A stretch of 64,000 nt of DNA from Gadus chalcogrammus (GCF_026213295.1 NC_079422.1:19613325-19677324), one strand, 5' to 3'. Positions 1 to 15,845 are shown, counted from the first letter of the stretch. Notes: generated by a model from the letters alone, not told the origin. Translations and numbers: made by a program.

Positions 1-2136
1 ACGTGAGATTTATTGTTTAGTTTATTTTTTACTTGCAAAATTGTTTACTTCTATTTGCCCACTATCTAGCTGTGCATTTAAGTTATCGTAAAGTGCCATA
101 TGCACAAGTATTCATAATAACCAGACACACGTACAAACACATCCTCTGCACAAAATGCTTACAAAAGTTCAACTGTGCACGCGTGCAATAACATGAAAAA
201 CCAACTGAGAAGCCTGTGTTGGAGTGAGCCTAAATTCCCCCTCTTCTCCGGCAGTCAAACACTTCATGCAGCAGGCAGCGAGAGGGAGAAGGACGGAGTG
301 GGGAGAGAGGTTTCTGTGCCTCTGCCACAGTTTCTCTAAGTGTTTTCTTTCGCTTTGAAGTGGCACAGCTAGATTACTTCCCGAATCTCCAAAGGATATT
401 TTCGGTACCGCCGAGAAAACGAGACGGCGGTTGATAGGCACCACTTACACACAATCACGACTGCTCGGAGTAAGGCGTAGCCCAGCCAATCACAAGCCGC
501 CTACATCCAGCAGGAAAGAAACCAAACCTCTTAATAACCAGCCACTCAAGATTACTGCACGTGACTGTCTGTTATCTAAAAAGTGTATAGATACGGCGCT
601 GTTGTGCATTGTGTCTCTTAAATCATTTATAAAAATCCTACAGTGCGGTGGAGAATGAGATGAACTGCTTCATTAAGCAACGGTAGTGTGTCTTGTTTTT
701 TTGTAAAACAACTGTGGATTTCAGAAACAATTCTGCGCTCACGCAAAACTGATACAGACGTCGCTGAAGTTAAATAAGACGATTTGGAACGCTGTCGACC
801 AGGAGGAGATCTTCAAAAATATCTGATGAAAATATAATAGTTAATAATAATTTGTGTGTTTGAGTGATTCCTGACGAGGACTCTTTCCCAGTGTGTTGTC
901 TAATAGATCATACTACCATCAAGCACAGCAGAAGAAAGAGAGGGCCTCCAGGTAGACTGGAAGGTATGAACAAATCAAGGCTACCAGAAAATATGTCTCC
1001 CTAGTTCTCCTCTAGTGGCCAACGTAACTTACAGAGCTTATAGCTGCAGTCGGGCCACAACTACCCTGGAGAAGGAGCTTCAGACATGAATGGCCCAAAC
1101 ATGTGGAGGCCACTGAAGTGAATTGGTGAGAGTTTTGTCCACATGGGAATCCAGGCATGAATGGTCAAACCCCTTCTTGAGAGGCAGCCCAAATATGGGG
1201 CATGGCCGCTGCGTACTTCAAGAAATATGCTTAAAAATTGAAGAGGGAATAAATGAATTGAGCATGTAATGCCTTTTTTATTAATTATTTATGCACACCA
1301 TCGAGTAAGACCTTCATCTGGCAAACAAGGACTTTCACCTGACTTTCACATCTCCAAGATTCTTCTTCTTTTTTAGAAAGGGTTTCTCACAAAAACAGGT
1401 AAACTGTTAACTGTTAGGTCGGCCTACATCCGACCGTCAAAGTGAAATGCAGCCTCCAGGGTAATAAAAGAGGGGAAGGTTGAGGCCCGGTGTTGGTTGT
1501 GGCGGAGAGCTGCACCCTAAATCAATACACAAGGCTGAGGATCCACTCTCCAAGTCATCACTGTCCACCATCTCCTCTGTACGTCTCTTAAGTCGTGTCC
1601 CGTCGGTTCTCTCGCTGTTCTACTCTAAAACGTACTGTTCCTGTCATCCCCGGCAGAAGTCACCTTGTTTCCGCTGCAATCCGCTGGTCTGAAAGTCAAC
1701 ACCGTCCCCGACAGTGGTACTTTGACTGAGAGTGCTATTATAATCTTTGATGTCATGGATGACTCATTGGTGTGTGTCCCTGAGAAGCTTCTGCGTATTT
1801 TCCAGGATAAACACCCCGTGTCCACTGACTCACTCTGCACTCTACCCACTCTTTAGGAAACCATGGATACTTAAGCTAACTGCCGTTTTTCCTGTAAAAG
1901 TTGTAATGCTGTGTGTGGGTGTGTGCAAGGATGTCTGTGTGTGTATGTGTGTTTGCGTGTGTGTGAATTTGAGTGTCCATTCTCTATTCTAAAGAATAAA
2001 GAAACCATTATGTAGAGCTCAACTAAGGTTGTGTTGAGAAAGGGTTAATCCAGTACAAAATGTAATATTATTGGATATTCACACAGTGCACTTCCTTCAC
2101 TTACTAACATCTAAAGGGTCGTTTTACCATTTCGAA
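1..2136. other. Gene-free stretch, nothing recognised
   Basis: Only short open frames occur (under about 95 codons), with no recognisable domain and no consistent splice signals. A short impure TG run lies near 1910-1970. I see no RNA gene or mobile element that I can name. Confidence 0.5.
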
Positions 2137-2315
2137 CAAATCGCATTAAAATAATAGCGCTTGTATCCTACAGCACCTTTACGTTTCCAACCTTTACTGC
2201 TATCCCCAGCCCATGTTTGGCTATTATCTTTTATACAAATTGAATTAAAATAACAGCTCTTCAATCCTACACTATCTTTTAAGTTTCCAACCTTTACCTC
2301 TTTCCCCAACCCACC
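2137..2315. repeat. Old imperfect tandem duplication, period 99 bp
   Basis: A segment of about 78 bp at 2137-2215 recurs at 2236-2315. Both copies begin CAAAT-GATTAAAATAA-like, pass through TTTCCAACCTTTAC and end near CCCCA-CCCA. Several substitutions separate the copies, so this is an old local duplication and not a satellite. No function is evident. Confidence 0.7.
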
Positions 2316-3900
2316 TCTCCCACAGTCTTTCAGCTGCTGCACTCCCACTGTGTCCTCCTGCCCAAGTTCACCGCAACACTTGGGAAGTTCCGATGATAGC
2401 AAACTCAATCAAGTCAGAACTGTTAGTCAGCACTTTTTTTCTTTTTACTTATCCAAACCCCTGAAAGCTACACTTACAGAGAAGTCAGAGGGAATCTGCA
2501 CACCCACTGCAATACCAACATGTTCCTAGAACAATATGAGCACAACTATTCTTCATGGTTCCAAAAATCCTTTTTGGAGAGCATTACTTTTGGTCTGCGG
2601 TATTTTTGTTCAACCGCAAAGTAGTGCAGGGGTTTCTCCTGGAATGACATTGAGTTTCTGTCATACACAGAAAGCCTCTTTTTGCTGTTGGTTGAATTAA
2701 TGTATGCTCGGCTGTAATTTTATTGTTTGTCATTCTTGAGTACACTACAATGGATACGATTTAACCACAGCACTAGGCTTACAGTCTGCCTTGTGTTTTT
2801 TGATGTATATTACTTCGGACATTACTTATTTTAATATATTTCAGAACCATTTGTGGTCTTTGTCCTTCAGACAGAAAACACCAACATGTGAATTTGGTCG
2901 AACAGAACTTGACCTTATCCTATAGCCCGTCGAGATCATTGTGGTCGATCTCGTTCAAAGCCTTTCAGAAGGCATTGACCCAGCCCCAACCAGTTTCCTC
3001 CAAGTTGGTCTCACTTCCCCTACCCCATCACTTCCTGCCAAGCCCAGCTCACATTCTGGACTGCATATTTGGACTGGATCTCAGCCTCACGCTGGCCCTG
3101 CTCACTGTCTCTGCACTTGTAATGTCAGCTTGGCGAGACAACAGAGAATCGCCCAGAACAGACACACCACAGACACTGCAAACACTGGAGCTCCAGCCAT
3201 GAAGGGTAGGGCGGGTGGGTGGGGAGGAAGGGAAGAGGAGCCGGAGTAAATCAGAAGGAGGTGGAGAACGACAGACAGAAGATTAGAAGACAAAAGTTGA
3301 AGGAGGTCAAAACACAGACTAAGTACCAGCTGTTGTGAACTCTAACGCAAGTGTGGAAGGCGAAGACAAATCGACTGGAATCTGCTGGGGTTTCCATCGG
3401 GCTGTGGTCAATATGTGCACGTATTTGTAGGAAAGATGCATTAAAAGTCAATTTAACATTGTTCGTTGTGCACACACAGTAAACAAGGCCAGATGCACTC
3501 AGGGCATACGTCTCCAATAACAATCATTATGTTAGGACGCTTTCAGCTGGGTCTGGCCTTAAGGAATTACCATGGCTGGTCATTATAGCTAATGAAAAAT
3601 TCAGCAAGGATAATGTTTCTTTTGGCTTTGAGCCATGGAATATTACTATTCTTTGTGTGATTTAATTTCCCACATGTTGCTGTACTGAGATGTATGATTA
3701 TGAACTGTCCTCAAGTTTGGGACATTAACAGTTTGAGAGCGAGGAATTTAATTTGGATGGTTCATCTTTTTAATATTGTACTTTATTACCTATTGATGGT
3801 AAATGACCTGTGTGACCATCTATGCAACCCACCTACGTAGGAATAGCTTGGGAACCAGACAAATCTTGCCAGCTCATGTTTAATCTGCTTCTTAGATAAG
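2316..3900. other. Gene-free stretch, nothing recognised
   Basis: Ordinary-looking sequence with a few unremarkable open frames (the longest about 104 codons at 2888-3202). They show no domain and no supporting splice structure. Confidence 0.45.
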
Positions 3901-4043
3901 GTATGGCTCCCCTCCCATACAGAAAGATTTCTGCCCGGTACATAATACACTAACCAATCACAACCGTCTATCTAATAAGAGGCGGGATCAATACGATAAC
4001 GGTGTAGAGACGAGCCATATAGTTCTTTTCAACAACAACAAAG

Positions 4044-4100
4044 ATGGCTACCGCTGATTTTGAACGGACTGTTGCTATCGAGAAAGCATTTAACAAACAG
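4044..4100 (+). other. Exon-like short ORF, possible start of a mobile-element gene
   Basis: An ATG in a strong initiation context (AAGATGG) opens 19 codons reading MATADFERTVAIEKAFNKQ. The frame ends exactly at CAG followed by a GT donor candidate at 4101. CCAAT-type motifs lie upstream, and the fold-back element at 4145 lies just downstream. This looks like the first exon of a gene or an autonomous transposon whose remainder I cannot find. The protein is not identified, and chance is possible. Confidence 0.25.
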
Positions 4101-4140
4101 GTCGGTACATTTTCACATAAAATAATTCATATGTCTGCAC

Positions 4141-4442
4141 TTAAAGCTTTCGCTTAGATCACATGACTTACCACCAGGTGTGGTGTGATTAGCCGTTATA
4201 AGCCGTTTTGGAAATCTTCCCCTTATGAAATCACAGGTGGGCGTGTCCACCTAGATGTGTGCTGGATAGATCAGTCTACCAGCCTACCCAGTGGACTTAC
4301 CACAGTGGAGCAAACGTTGCTCATCTATCCGTCACACATCTAGGTGGACACGCCCTCCTGTGATGTCATAAGGGGCAGATTTCCAAAACGGCTTTTAACG
4401 GCTAATCACACCACACCTGGTGGCATGTCATGGGACCTTTAA
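4141..4442. mobile_element. Fold-back MITE with TTAA target-site duplication (copy 1)
   Basis: A 294-bp element (4145-4438) is flanked by TTAA on both sides (4141-4144 and 4439-4442). Its two halves are long imperfect inverted repeats. CCACCAGGTGTGGTG on the left matches the reverse complement of CACCACACCTGGTGG on the right, and GTGTCCACCTAGATGTGTG recurs inverted near the centre. There is no open frame. A related copy lies at 47422-47693. A TTAA duplication is typical of piggyBac-type transposition; the family name is inference. Confidence 0.8.
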
Positions 4443-4539
4443 CAAAGGGTTTAGTTTTATAGGGGGGGGGGGCAGAGCGGCTCTCAGAATCCCGACAGAA
4501 ACTGTATAAGAACCCTGTGTTTTAGCCAATGCTTGGGTC

Positions 4540-4632
4540 TTCAACCTACGGAGCTCTTTGAGTGACAGGCTGATTTACAATGCAGGGGACTTCAGCCTGC
4601 GCCCCTCTTTGAGGGACGCGGGTTGATTTCCC
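4540..4632. repeat. Imperfect tandem duplication, about 50-bp period
   Basis: TTCAACCTACGGAGCTCTTTG followed by AGTGACAGGCTGATT at 4540-4575 recurs in diverged form at 4591-4626, as TTCAGCCTG..CTCTTTGAGGGACG..GGTTGATT. A further CTTGAGGGACGC fragment lies near 4890. This is local duplication without an evident gene. Confidence 0.55.
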
Positions 4633-5072
4633 ATCTTAGGCCTAGGATCATTGATTGTTGTATGCATGTTGTGTTGTATCATTGTTTGTATGTTGTTGTA
4701 CCATTAGTACCAAGTATCTGACCACAATTGTCTACAAGTATTGTGTGCTTTTTGCATTAAGCAATCAGTCCTAGACGCAATATCTGTTGAAGGAAATTAA
4801 CTACGACAAGATTTATTTTTGTCACCCGTTTCATTGCCGTGATTGGTTGAAGGCTTATCCAATCACCTTCAGAGGCATTATGGTCTGCGTCCTTGAGGGA
4901 CGCCCCTTGAAAATCTAAAACGACCGGAGGGATTCCAGACTAATTGCAGTTTACAATCCGTCTGGCGATGCCTGGCTCACATGTGAAGGCCATGAGGACA
5001 AATTGCCTTTCGTCATACCCCAAAGAATCAACATTGATGACGCATTCCCATCAGTTGCGTTTTGACCTGACT

Positions 5073-5239
<167 letters not shown>

Positions 5240-5352
5240 TAGTCCAGCCAGCCATTGTGTGATTCTTGTGGCTGTCCCATCTTAGGCTCTGTATCATCCG
5301 GAATCTCATCTTTCTCATGTCTTCCCGGAGCTTGTTTGGCCAAGCATGAAAA

Positions 5353-8339
<2,987 letters not shown>

Positions 8340-8600
8340 GTTTGGGTGCAGGAGGTAAATTAAATCAATAATGAATGGCCCCAGAACAGGGACTTAATCA
8401 GAGCAGCAGGTCTCCGTATATTGCTCCTGACTAGCGCACGCATCGTCGCCGTCGATTCAATTTACTCTCCAAACGCTCGCAAAAATAAATAAAACACAGA
8501 AAATGAATTGAGACGCTCATTCAAATTCATTACAAAGCGTCCCCGGCCTGCCCCACGGTGCATGATATTCCCTTGAGGAGCCCGAGAAAGAGTTGATGGT
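8340..8600. promoter_or_regulatory. Candidate conserved non-coding element
   Basis: Non-repetitive AT-rich sequence with clustered homeodomain-like cores: TAAATTAAATCAATAATGAATG near 8355, CTTAATCAG near 8393, and ATTCAAATTCATTAC near 8519. It is bordered on the right by a hypervariable GA array. The composition resembles vertebrate developmental enhancers, but conservation cannot be tested here. Confidence 0.25.
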
Positions 8601-8657
8601 ATACTATAGTATATATATGAATATATGGTGTGTGCCCTGACGCCTTCGATTCCAAAG

Positions 8658-8671
8658 AGGACGAGAGAGAG

Positions 8672-8749
<78 letters not shown>

Positions 8750-8757
8750 GGATGGAT

Positions 8758-8841
<84 letters not shown>

Positions 8842-8887
8842 GGATGGATGGATGGATAGAGAGAGAGAGAGAGAGAGGTGGATGGAT

Positions 8888-8981
<94 letters not shown>

Positions 8982-9024
8982 GGATGGATGGATGGATAGA
9001 GAGAGAGAGAGAGAGAGGTGGATG

Positions 9025-9096
<72 letters not shown>

Positions 9097-9100
9097 GAGA
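8658..9100. repeat. Compound (GA)n / (GGAT)n array with 140-bp higher-order period
   Basis: Long GA runs are punctuated by GGTGGATGGATGGATA blocks beginning at 8747, 8839, 8877, 8979 and 9017. The pair at 8839/8877 is repeated exactly 140 bp later at 8979/9017, a higher-order duplication inside the microsatellite. The 223-codon Ser-Leu frame on the minus strand is a repeat artefact. Confidence 0.95.
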
Positions 9101-9453
9101 CGGGGAGTGACATAAAGGAAAGGAAAATCTCATTCATTAATCAGATTCAAAGGCGACGGTTTCCACAATAAAAGCGTGAAATAATAATAATGAAAATCTC
9201 ATCAAGCGAGGGGCAGTGTTGCATCACAGTGTGGCTCTGACGTGGTGCAGGTGGGCGAAGCCGGCACCACGTCTCTGTTCTGGCTGACTGGGCCCGGTGG
9301 TGTCAAGTGGTGTTTTAATAGTGGGAGCTGACGCCTCCATCCAGCACAGCCGCATGGCCGCACGCCTCCACGCGTAAAAGCAATCTCACTACGGCTGTCT
9401 CTCTGTCTCTTTGTCTTTCTGCGGATTGATTTGTCACTTGCCACTCCTGCCTG

Positions 9454-9655
9454 CCTCACACACACACATACAAACGCACGCACGCACACACACACAAACG
9501 CGCATACAGACACGCAGGCACGTAGGTACGCACAGACAAGAGAAACGCACGGACGCACACAAGAGACGCACACACACAAACACACACACACACATACGTG
9601 CATGCACGCACACGCACACACAAACACACACACAGACTTGCACACACACAGAAAA
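9454..9655. repeat. Degenerate (CA)n / CACG-rich simple repeat
   Basis: CACA units are broken by ACGCACGCAC, CAGACACGCAGG and similar variants over about 200 bp. It is older and more diverged than the pure CA tracts elsewhere in the window. Confidence 0.9.
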
Positions 9656-9764
9656 ACAGACAGGGTTTCACTCGCGCCCCTGCGTGAGTGCATGCTCAGA
9701 TGCACAAATCCATCCATTTCTCCCCCCCCCTCCTGCTCTAGTCCCTCCCCCATTTTTTTTTTCA

Positions 9765-9870
9765 CAACAGCTTCATAATGCCTGGCAACTCCTCAACACT
9801 GGGCCTAATTGAAAGATGAACAACTTTATTGAGGCTTAATCCATCACCATGGCACCTCAGGTGGGGAGAA
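9765..9870. promoter_or_regulatory. Candidate conserved non-coding element (small)
   Basis: Unique island between two simple repeats. It contains CTAATTGAAAG near 9805 and TTATTGAGGCTTAATCC near 9826, both TAAT-core rich. There is no open frame of interest. A regulatory role is inference from composition only. Confidence 0.2.
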
Positions 9871-10033
9871 GGGGGAGGGCATGGAGAAAGGAGAACGAGA
9901 AGAGTCCATGAAGCACAGAGAGGAGTGAGAGAAAGCCAGAAGATAAAAACACAAAGGGAGAGAGAATTAGCAGGGCCTTTAAAAAAACAGAGAGACAGAC
10001 AGAGATGGAGACAGTAGCAGGGCATGGAGAACA

Positions 10034-10078
10034 TAGAGAGAGAGAGACAGAGAAAGAGAGATGGATAAAGAGAGAGAG

Positions 10079-10131
<53 letters not shown>

Positions 10132-10137
10132 GAGAGA

Positions 10138-10202
<65 letters not shown>

Positions 10203-10430
10203 ACAGGACAAAAGAAGAGAGAGAAAGAGAAGCAGGCCATAAAAAAGAAGGGATGAGTGGTGAGAGAGAGAGAGAGAGGAGGGAGAGGGGAGCGAGTGAG
10301 AGAGAGCAAGAGAGAGAGGAGGGGAGTGGGAAAGTGAGAGATCGAGAGAGGAGGAGAGGGAGAGAGAGAGAGAGAGAGGGATGGGGGGGAAGGGAGGAAG
10401 GGAGCGAGAGAGACAGGAAGAGATGCAGAT
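10034..10430. repeat. (GA)n-rich purine tract
   Basis: An interrupted AGAGAG tract of nearly 400 bp, purest at 10082-10200. It produces the spurious 254-codon Ser-Leu frame on the minus strand. Long homopurine runs with mirror symmetry can form triplex DNA. Confidence 0.95.
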
Positions 10431-10529
10431 GAGCCGCCCCTGCGAGCCTGGCCTCAGATGCATGCCGCTCAGCGGTGCTGGCAGACAGACAGGCGGGCTC
10501 CGCCCATGGACGGGAGCGCAGGCCATGCG

Positions 10530-10680
10530 GATGCACGCCAGCTTGACAATAAGAAACTCATTAACTGCCCATTATGTCGATTTAAACAACGGCAGGAACA
10601 TCATCAGCATGATTAAAGCGCCCTTGGTGGGAATAGCATTGATTTAACACAGAGTAACGCTGTCTGAACATTATGTGAGA
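10530..10680. promoter_or_regulatory. Candidate conserved non-coding element
   Basis: Unique AT-rich island with dense homeodomain-type cores: CTCATTAACTGCCCATTATG, GATTTAAAC, ATGATTAAAGCG and CATTGATTTAAC. No coding signal is seen. It sits in gene-poor sequence upstream of the zcwpw2 block, where developmental enhancers would be plausible. No comparison was possible. Confidence 0.3.
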
Positions 10681-11315
10681 ACGATAGTATTCACCGCCGA
10701 AGCTATACCCTCGCCAGCCGAGCCGAACAACGGACCAGAGTATTACTTTGTTAAATCGGGACAGAAATTATTGATGCTATGATCATTTGTCTTTTAGGTT
10801 TTTATCAACAGGCAAACACAGTGATGATGGATTAAGGTATGTACGATATTACATTGCTATTGTAATTAATAATGCTAATGCTACAAACACACAAACACCA
10901 TAAAGTAGGATTTGTTTTTGTTTTTTTAACATCATTGTTTGTTGATTATGTATACAGGATTTTGTAACGTTTTTATTATTATAAGACAGATGTTAACTGT
11001 GTCGACTGAATTAAATATTGCCAACACAGGGAGTTGACCCTGAAGCAGGAATGAACCAAGAATAATCTATATATTTTTATAGCTCTGCGCGCGAGTGAAA
11101 ACTCAGAGGGATGTGGGTGAACTTTACTGAACCGATTGCGTAGCAGGAGCACAGCAGAAGGGAAATCTCCTGTGTGTTGCTTAAATGCTTTATCTCATCC
11201 TTTGCCTAGCAACCAGTTATACAACAGACACAGAAAGTACACACAAATCCACACAGTCCCACATTGTCATGCAAACCCACATAACCAAATCTGCAGCATG
11301 CACCTGCAGCAGCAC

Positions 11316-11367
11316 ACAAACACACACACAACCACACACACAAAGACACACACACACACACACACAG

Positions 11368-11441
<74 letters not shown>

Positions 11442-11455
11442 ACACACACACACAC
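11316..11455. repeat. (CA)n microsatellite
   Basis: CA repeat of about 140 bp, with AAC and AGAC interruptions at its left end and one CATA near 11436. A smaller impure CA patch lies at 11909-11970. Confidence 0.95.
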
Positions 11456-11970
11456 CATCCAAGGTCAACGGGAGAACTGTGACTTCATTCTCGTAACACA
11501 ACTGCAACATTTCTTTCGTCGCTTGGTTAGGATCCGAACCAGCAGTTCATCTCTGTTTTATTAATTGTAAGCGTTAGACTGTTCTATTTAATTAAAAAGT
11601 AATTACGGATGGAATATTAAGAACTGTTGGCCATAGACCACTCACCCTCAACGGCCAAATATGGATCAGTTATGGACTAGTTGTGAGACACCTCAAGCCA
11701 ATAACGTGAGCTCTACGGCTTCATAATGGTTGTGTTTAAACCAATGGGTGACAGCTATATAGCCATATTTATTTGAGACTTTATGGGTAGAACGAGCATT
11801 ACTAGCCACACAGAGACATTGTCATTCACACCCACACCAACCAATCCTGCTGTATTAACAACTTGATGGCTCGTGGGCATACAAACTTTGGAGGGGTATT
11901 AACCACAGACACACACACACATACACAACACACACACACACACCCGCACACACACACAAACACACACACA

Positions 11971-14900
11971 CTCAGTTGAAGTGCAAGGCGTTTGAGAAAA
12001 AACGCCTTCCTAAAATAGTTTGGTGCAAAACAGCGGGAAAAGAATCCATAACAATTCTATCAAAACTAAATCACAGAATATCTCGAAATTGAAAATTGTG
12101 TATCGCTACCGTTCCGAGATTACCTCTCGGAGATCAATCAGGGTTACAGTCGCGGCATCCTATTCACCGCATCACCCGTCAGTGAGGAAGCAAACACGAG
12201 GACAGATGAACAAAGAACGCCTCAAAGTCATTCGAAAAATATTGAGGCCGAGAGTGTGACGGCCAGTCCGAACGAGAGATACATTATGTCACTCTCCAGA
12301 ACTGAATGGCTTTCTGTTCTTGCCGCGTTTAGTCTAGCTGGTCTAGACCTTGCCTTGTCACACACTAATAATCTCTGACATGTTTTGAGCCATCTGAGCG
12401 CAAATGGGTCCAAAATCACGCCATGATCACCTCACACTTTCCAGAAAATCAACTTAATGTCTTCCCCACACATCATCCTATAAATATATTAAATTACAAT
12501 GTCTGTCATTCGTTGGACTTTATTCCATTATGCTTGTTCAGCAAATGCTTTCCATGGAATTAGTGGCATGCATAAACGCTCCCATTTATGCATATCGTAT
12601 TCATGTTTAGGCCTATTCACACAAGTATACCTTACATACGTGACATTGAGCTTCCAGGCACAGGGTTTTGATTTGGGCTGTTATACGGTGTGTTATACGG
12701 CTTACCGGGCCAAAATCTTCCAGATGTATAAGTCGTGCATGAGTGTAAAATAGATTGGAGAGCGGTTTGTAGAGGAGTGAAGACAAACCCAGGTTACCTG
12801 GCAACCTGTGATGGATCCTGCTCTCTCATGGAGTAAATGTGTGGAGTGTTAGCTACGGGTCCAATTCTGTCAGAAAATCAACAAGTAGGGAAAACTCTCG
12901 CCTGTAACCTCTCCCTAAGAGCGATCTGGGCTCTCCATTGCATGGCTAGCCTTGTGTCACCATGATACAAATCTTCCAAAGTGGGGCCACCGATGAGGCT
13001 ATTTGTTCCAGCGGTGTTTATGTGACTTAGCTTTCAGCAGTCTGATTTGTTTCAATGAGAAAAATGTGGGAGTCGCCAGAGGGCCGGTCATCCAGGGAGT
13101 CTTTAAGCTAACAGCCGTGCGATATACACTCCTCTCCCACACCCATTATTCAACGCTACTGCACCTGCAATGCAGTTTACGCCTTTATGGCTGTGTGTCC
13201 GTTGTTTTTTGTGCGAGCAACGGAAACGCACGTGCATGGGCGTGAGGATGGTGTGGGCGGTTGTGTGTCCACCGCACTTTTCTGCACACGCTTTCAATTA
13301 AAAACTGGATGACAAGATAAACCTATTTGAGTCCAGGGCCACAGCACATCGTCTTTGCCAGCCAATAGAACTGATCAGATGGAGGGGAGTATGGCACGCC
13401 AGCCAAATTGGTTAACATGAGGCCGTTAATACTCTGTTAACACGTCATAAATCTACGGGTGCATGTGTTGTGTCCCCCCTGCATCAAGGGACTTTCTTTT
13501 TATGTAACCGATGGTAACAGCCGTGTGGGAATTTCCACAGTTTTTTTTATGTTGAAACAGCCCTTACGCGAGGATGAAACTCATAAACAGGACACTGCTG
13601 CTGTCATTATTTCAGGTCGCCCAGCAGACGGCTCACGTTGCAGTGTGCAGAATCCATTACCTAGGGTTCGACGGGGAACAAAAAAAGCGGTGGCATTGTG
13701 TGGTTTCCGAGCGATATTTTTGTGCATAGTCCGCTAAAATATGGCAACTATGTGTGAATCTGGAACACACTTTGGGCGATACAGTGGAGTTGCGAAACCA
13801 ACTGATGTTTGGAGCTTATTGCAAACTAAAGCTGAGGAGGAAACCCAAGGTCATGATTAAACCTTTTCTACAAAAGAAGGAATGGACAATTGATCGGCAA
13901 ATCCATGAGGTAGACACATATCGAGAAATGGATGTGACTTTGATATTCAATGACACTTTAGTATATTCAATATTCAATGGCCATTTTAGAAAGAATGGTG
14001 GAGAAATGTTCTACAAAGAATGGAAATGCTCCATATTGGAGTTTGTCTATTCTGAGCCACCGTCAGTAAATAAAACATCTTTATTCTTCCCAACTACTGT
14101 ATGGACAACAGGTTTTCTTCTCATGTGCAGTACCATATACCTGGGCCCTCTAAGCAAAGAGCAAGCTAATGCCTGGAGCCGACACAGTAGGATCACTGTT
14201 TACTGCTAGTTTTGATAATCATTGACTGAGCAGTCGTGGTTTATTACTGCCGCTACTACGAGTGGTGGCTACAAGTTGATGCTCATTATTTCCCTTAGAT
14301 GTAGTGTTGCTATTTAGTTCTTAGGGTTTTTATTAGCGATAGCTTGCTATCCATTTTCCTAGCAGTGCATGGAGACGATGAGATAACGATGTGTGAGTTG
14401 TTAGTTTGTTTATTGATACCAAGATTTATCTTTCAAGGGTCTACACCACAGTCAATTATTTTAAGTTAGTCCCACGTTGTGGCGTTTAAAAAATTAACAA
14501 GTCCCCAGTGTTTTTTTGTGGAAATTAATTTTAAAGAACAACCAACTGCTCCTTGATTTAATTTGGTGTACTGGACACTCTAGTGTATCTTCTATGTTTG
14601 GAGCAATTCAATATGTTTCTCAGGGTATGTAGTCTTAATAGGTAATATTGTTATCATTATGAGAGAACAACATGAACTTGAGGGACTGGTTGTAAAAACT
14701 AGAAAAAGAATAATAAGAAGAAATCTTTTTTTTTCTCTTTTTTTTCTTTCAAACTGTTTTCAGTATTGGTTCATTTCCTTCCGATCACGTTATTTAGTTG
14801 AAGCTTGACAGCCTCGTGCTCACTTGTTTGGTGATGACACACAGCAGCAAGTACTACCACCGCACAATGCACAACACACAATACACACGACTAGACGAGT

Positions 14901-15559
14901 GCATTTAAAGATTTGTAATACGCAGAAACATCTTCCAGAAACACTTTTTTTTGTGTGTTTGCCACTTGCTTCGGCTGACATTTATACAGACGCCTAACTG
15001 CGCCAAGATCATGGATTATACTTTTGCAGGAGTAAAAAGAATGGTGGGGCAGAGGGTGGAGGCTGTCACAGTGGTTGTTTGATGGCTCTTCTGGTTCCAG
15101 GAGAAGTACTTCATAAAACGTTAAGTCCACATTGATCTGGTGTTGGGGTCCACAAATGCCTTACACTACTGTGGCTGTCCCTTTCTTTCAATGGGACTCC
15201 CCCATAACTGTTATCACGCCCTGTTTGTCAACCTCTTAAATGACTTCCGAACACTCAACAAGAAATATGAAATTGAAAAAGTCAAAGCAATCATACGTTT
15301 AAATTTTTATGAATGCATTTATTTCCATGTGCCTACAATGACGGAACGCTTTCTGGAACTAGACTACTAAAGCCAGGGTCAACTGACCTCTACGCTCATG
15401 CAAAAAGCTTTCCATCTTGCAGGTGGCCGTCTCTGCCGTACATACAAGCTCTGTGTGCATCCATTTGAAACAGCTACCTCTCTGTACATGTACCGATTTA
15501 CCCATCTACGTATTCTTTCTCCCCACTCTTTTTAATTGCTTCTTACTGTTCCTGAATTG
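11971..15559. other. Gene-free stretch, nothing recognised
   Basis: The longest open frame (13754-14209, 151 codons, plus) has no recognisable domain and no splice support. A short tandem of GTTATACGG occurs near 12680-12705. Poly-T rich sequence lies near 14728-14750. I cannot assign function here. Confidence 0.45.
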
Positions 15560-15845
15560 CTAGATTCATAGCAAAATAAGAGGCTAAAGAGCCTCCTCTT
15601 TTGAAATCACCAGAAAGGCAGGATTGTCAGAAAGGCCTGAACTTCAGACTGTGAAAAACTAATCATAAAAATCTCAAAAGAGCAAGTAACATCAAGGGAT
15701 TTTCTTTAGTCTGCTAGCCCTCTTTAGGATTAAACCGTCTTAATGTAGCGTCTTCAGTTATTCAGTATTTTTACTAAGAGGTCTGTAATAGCGTGCAATT
15801 AATGACGAAATAAGCATGAAATGACGAAGCAGCCATTTAACTCTT
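15560..15845. promoter_or_regulatory. Candidate conserved non-coding element
   Basis: Low-repeat AT-rich sequence with many TAAT/ATTA cores, including AACTAATCATAAAAATC near 15658, GTGCAATTAATGACG near 15793 and CTCTAATTATCC near 15854. No coding frame. Regulatory identity is inferred only from composition. Confidence 0.22.

Noticed and set aside
8658..9100. Regular repeat spacing considered as a CRISPR-like array
   Set aside because: The units are simple-sequence GA and GGAT with no unique spacers, and the genome is eukaryotic.
8462..9137. Open frames of 177 and 223 codons on the minus strand (Ser-Leu repeats)
   Set aside because: They are translations of the GA/GGAT microsatellite. Similar artefacts occur at 5028-5594, 9762-10526, 20859-21593, 23537-24017 and 48467-49088.
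13754..14209. 151-codon open frame, plus strand
   Set aside because: No recognisable domain, no splice partners, and ordinary AT-rich sequence around it. Chance is the simplest explanation.
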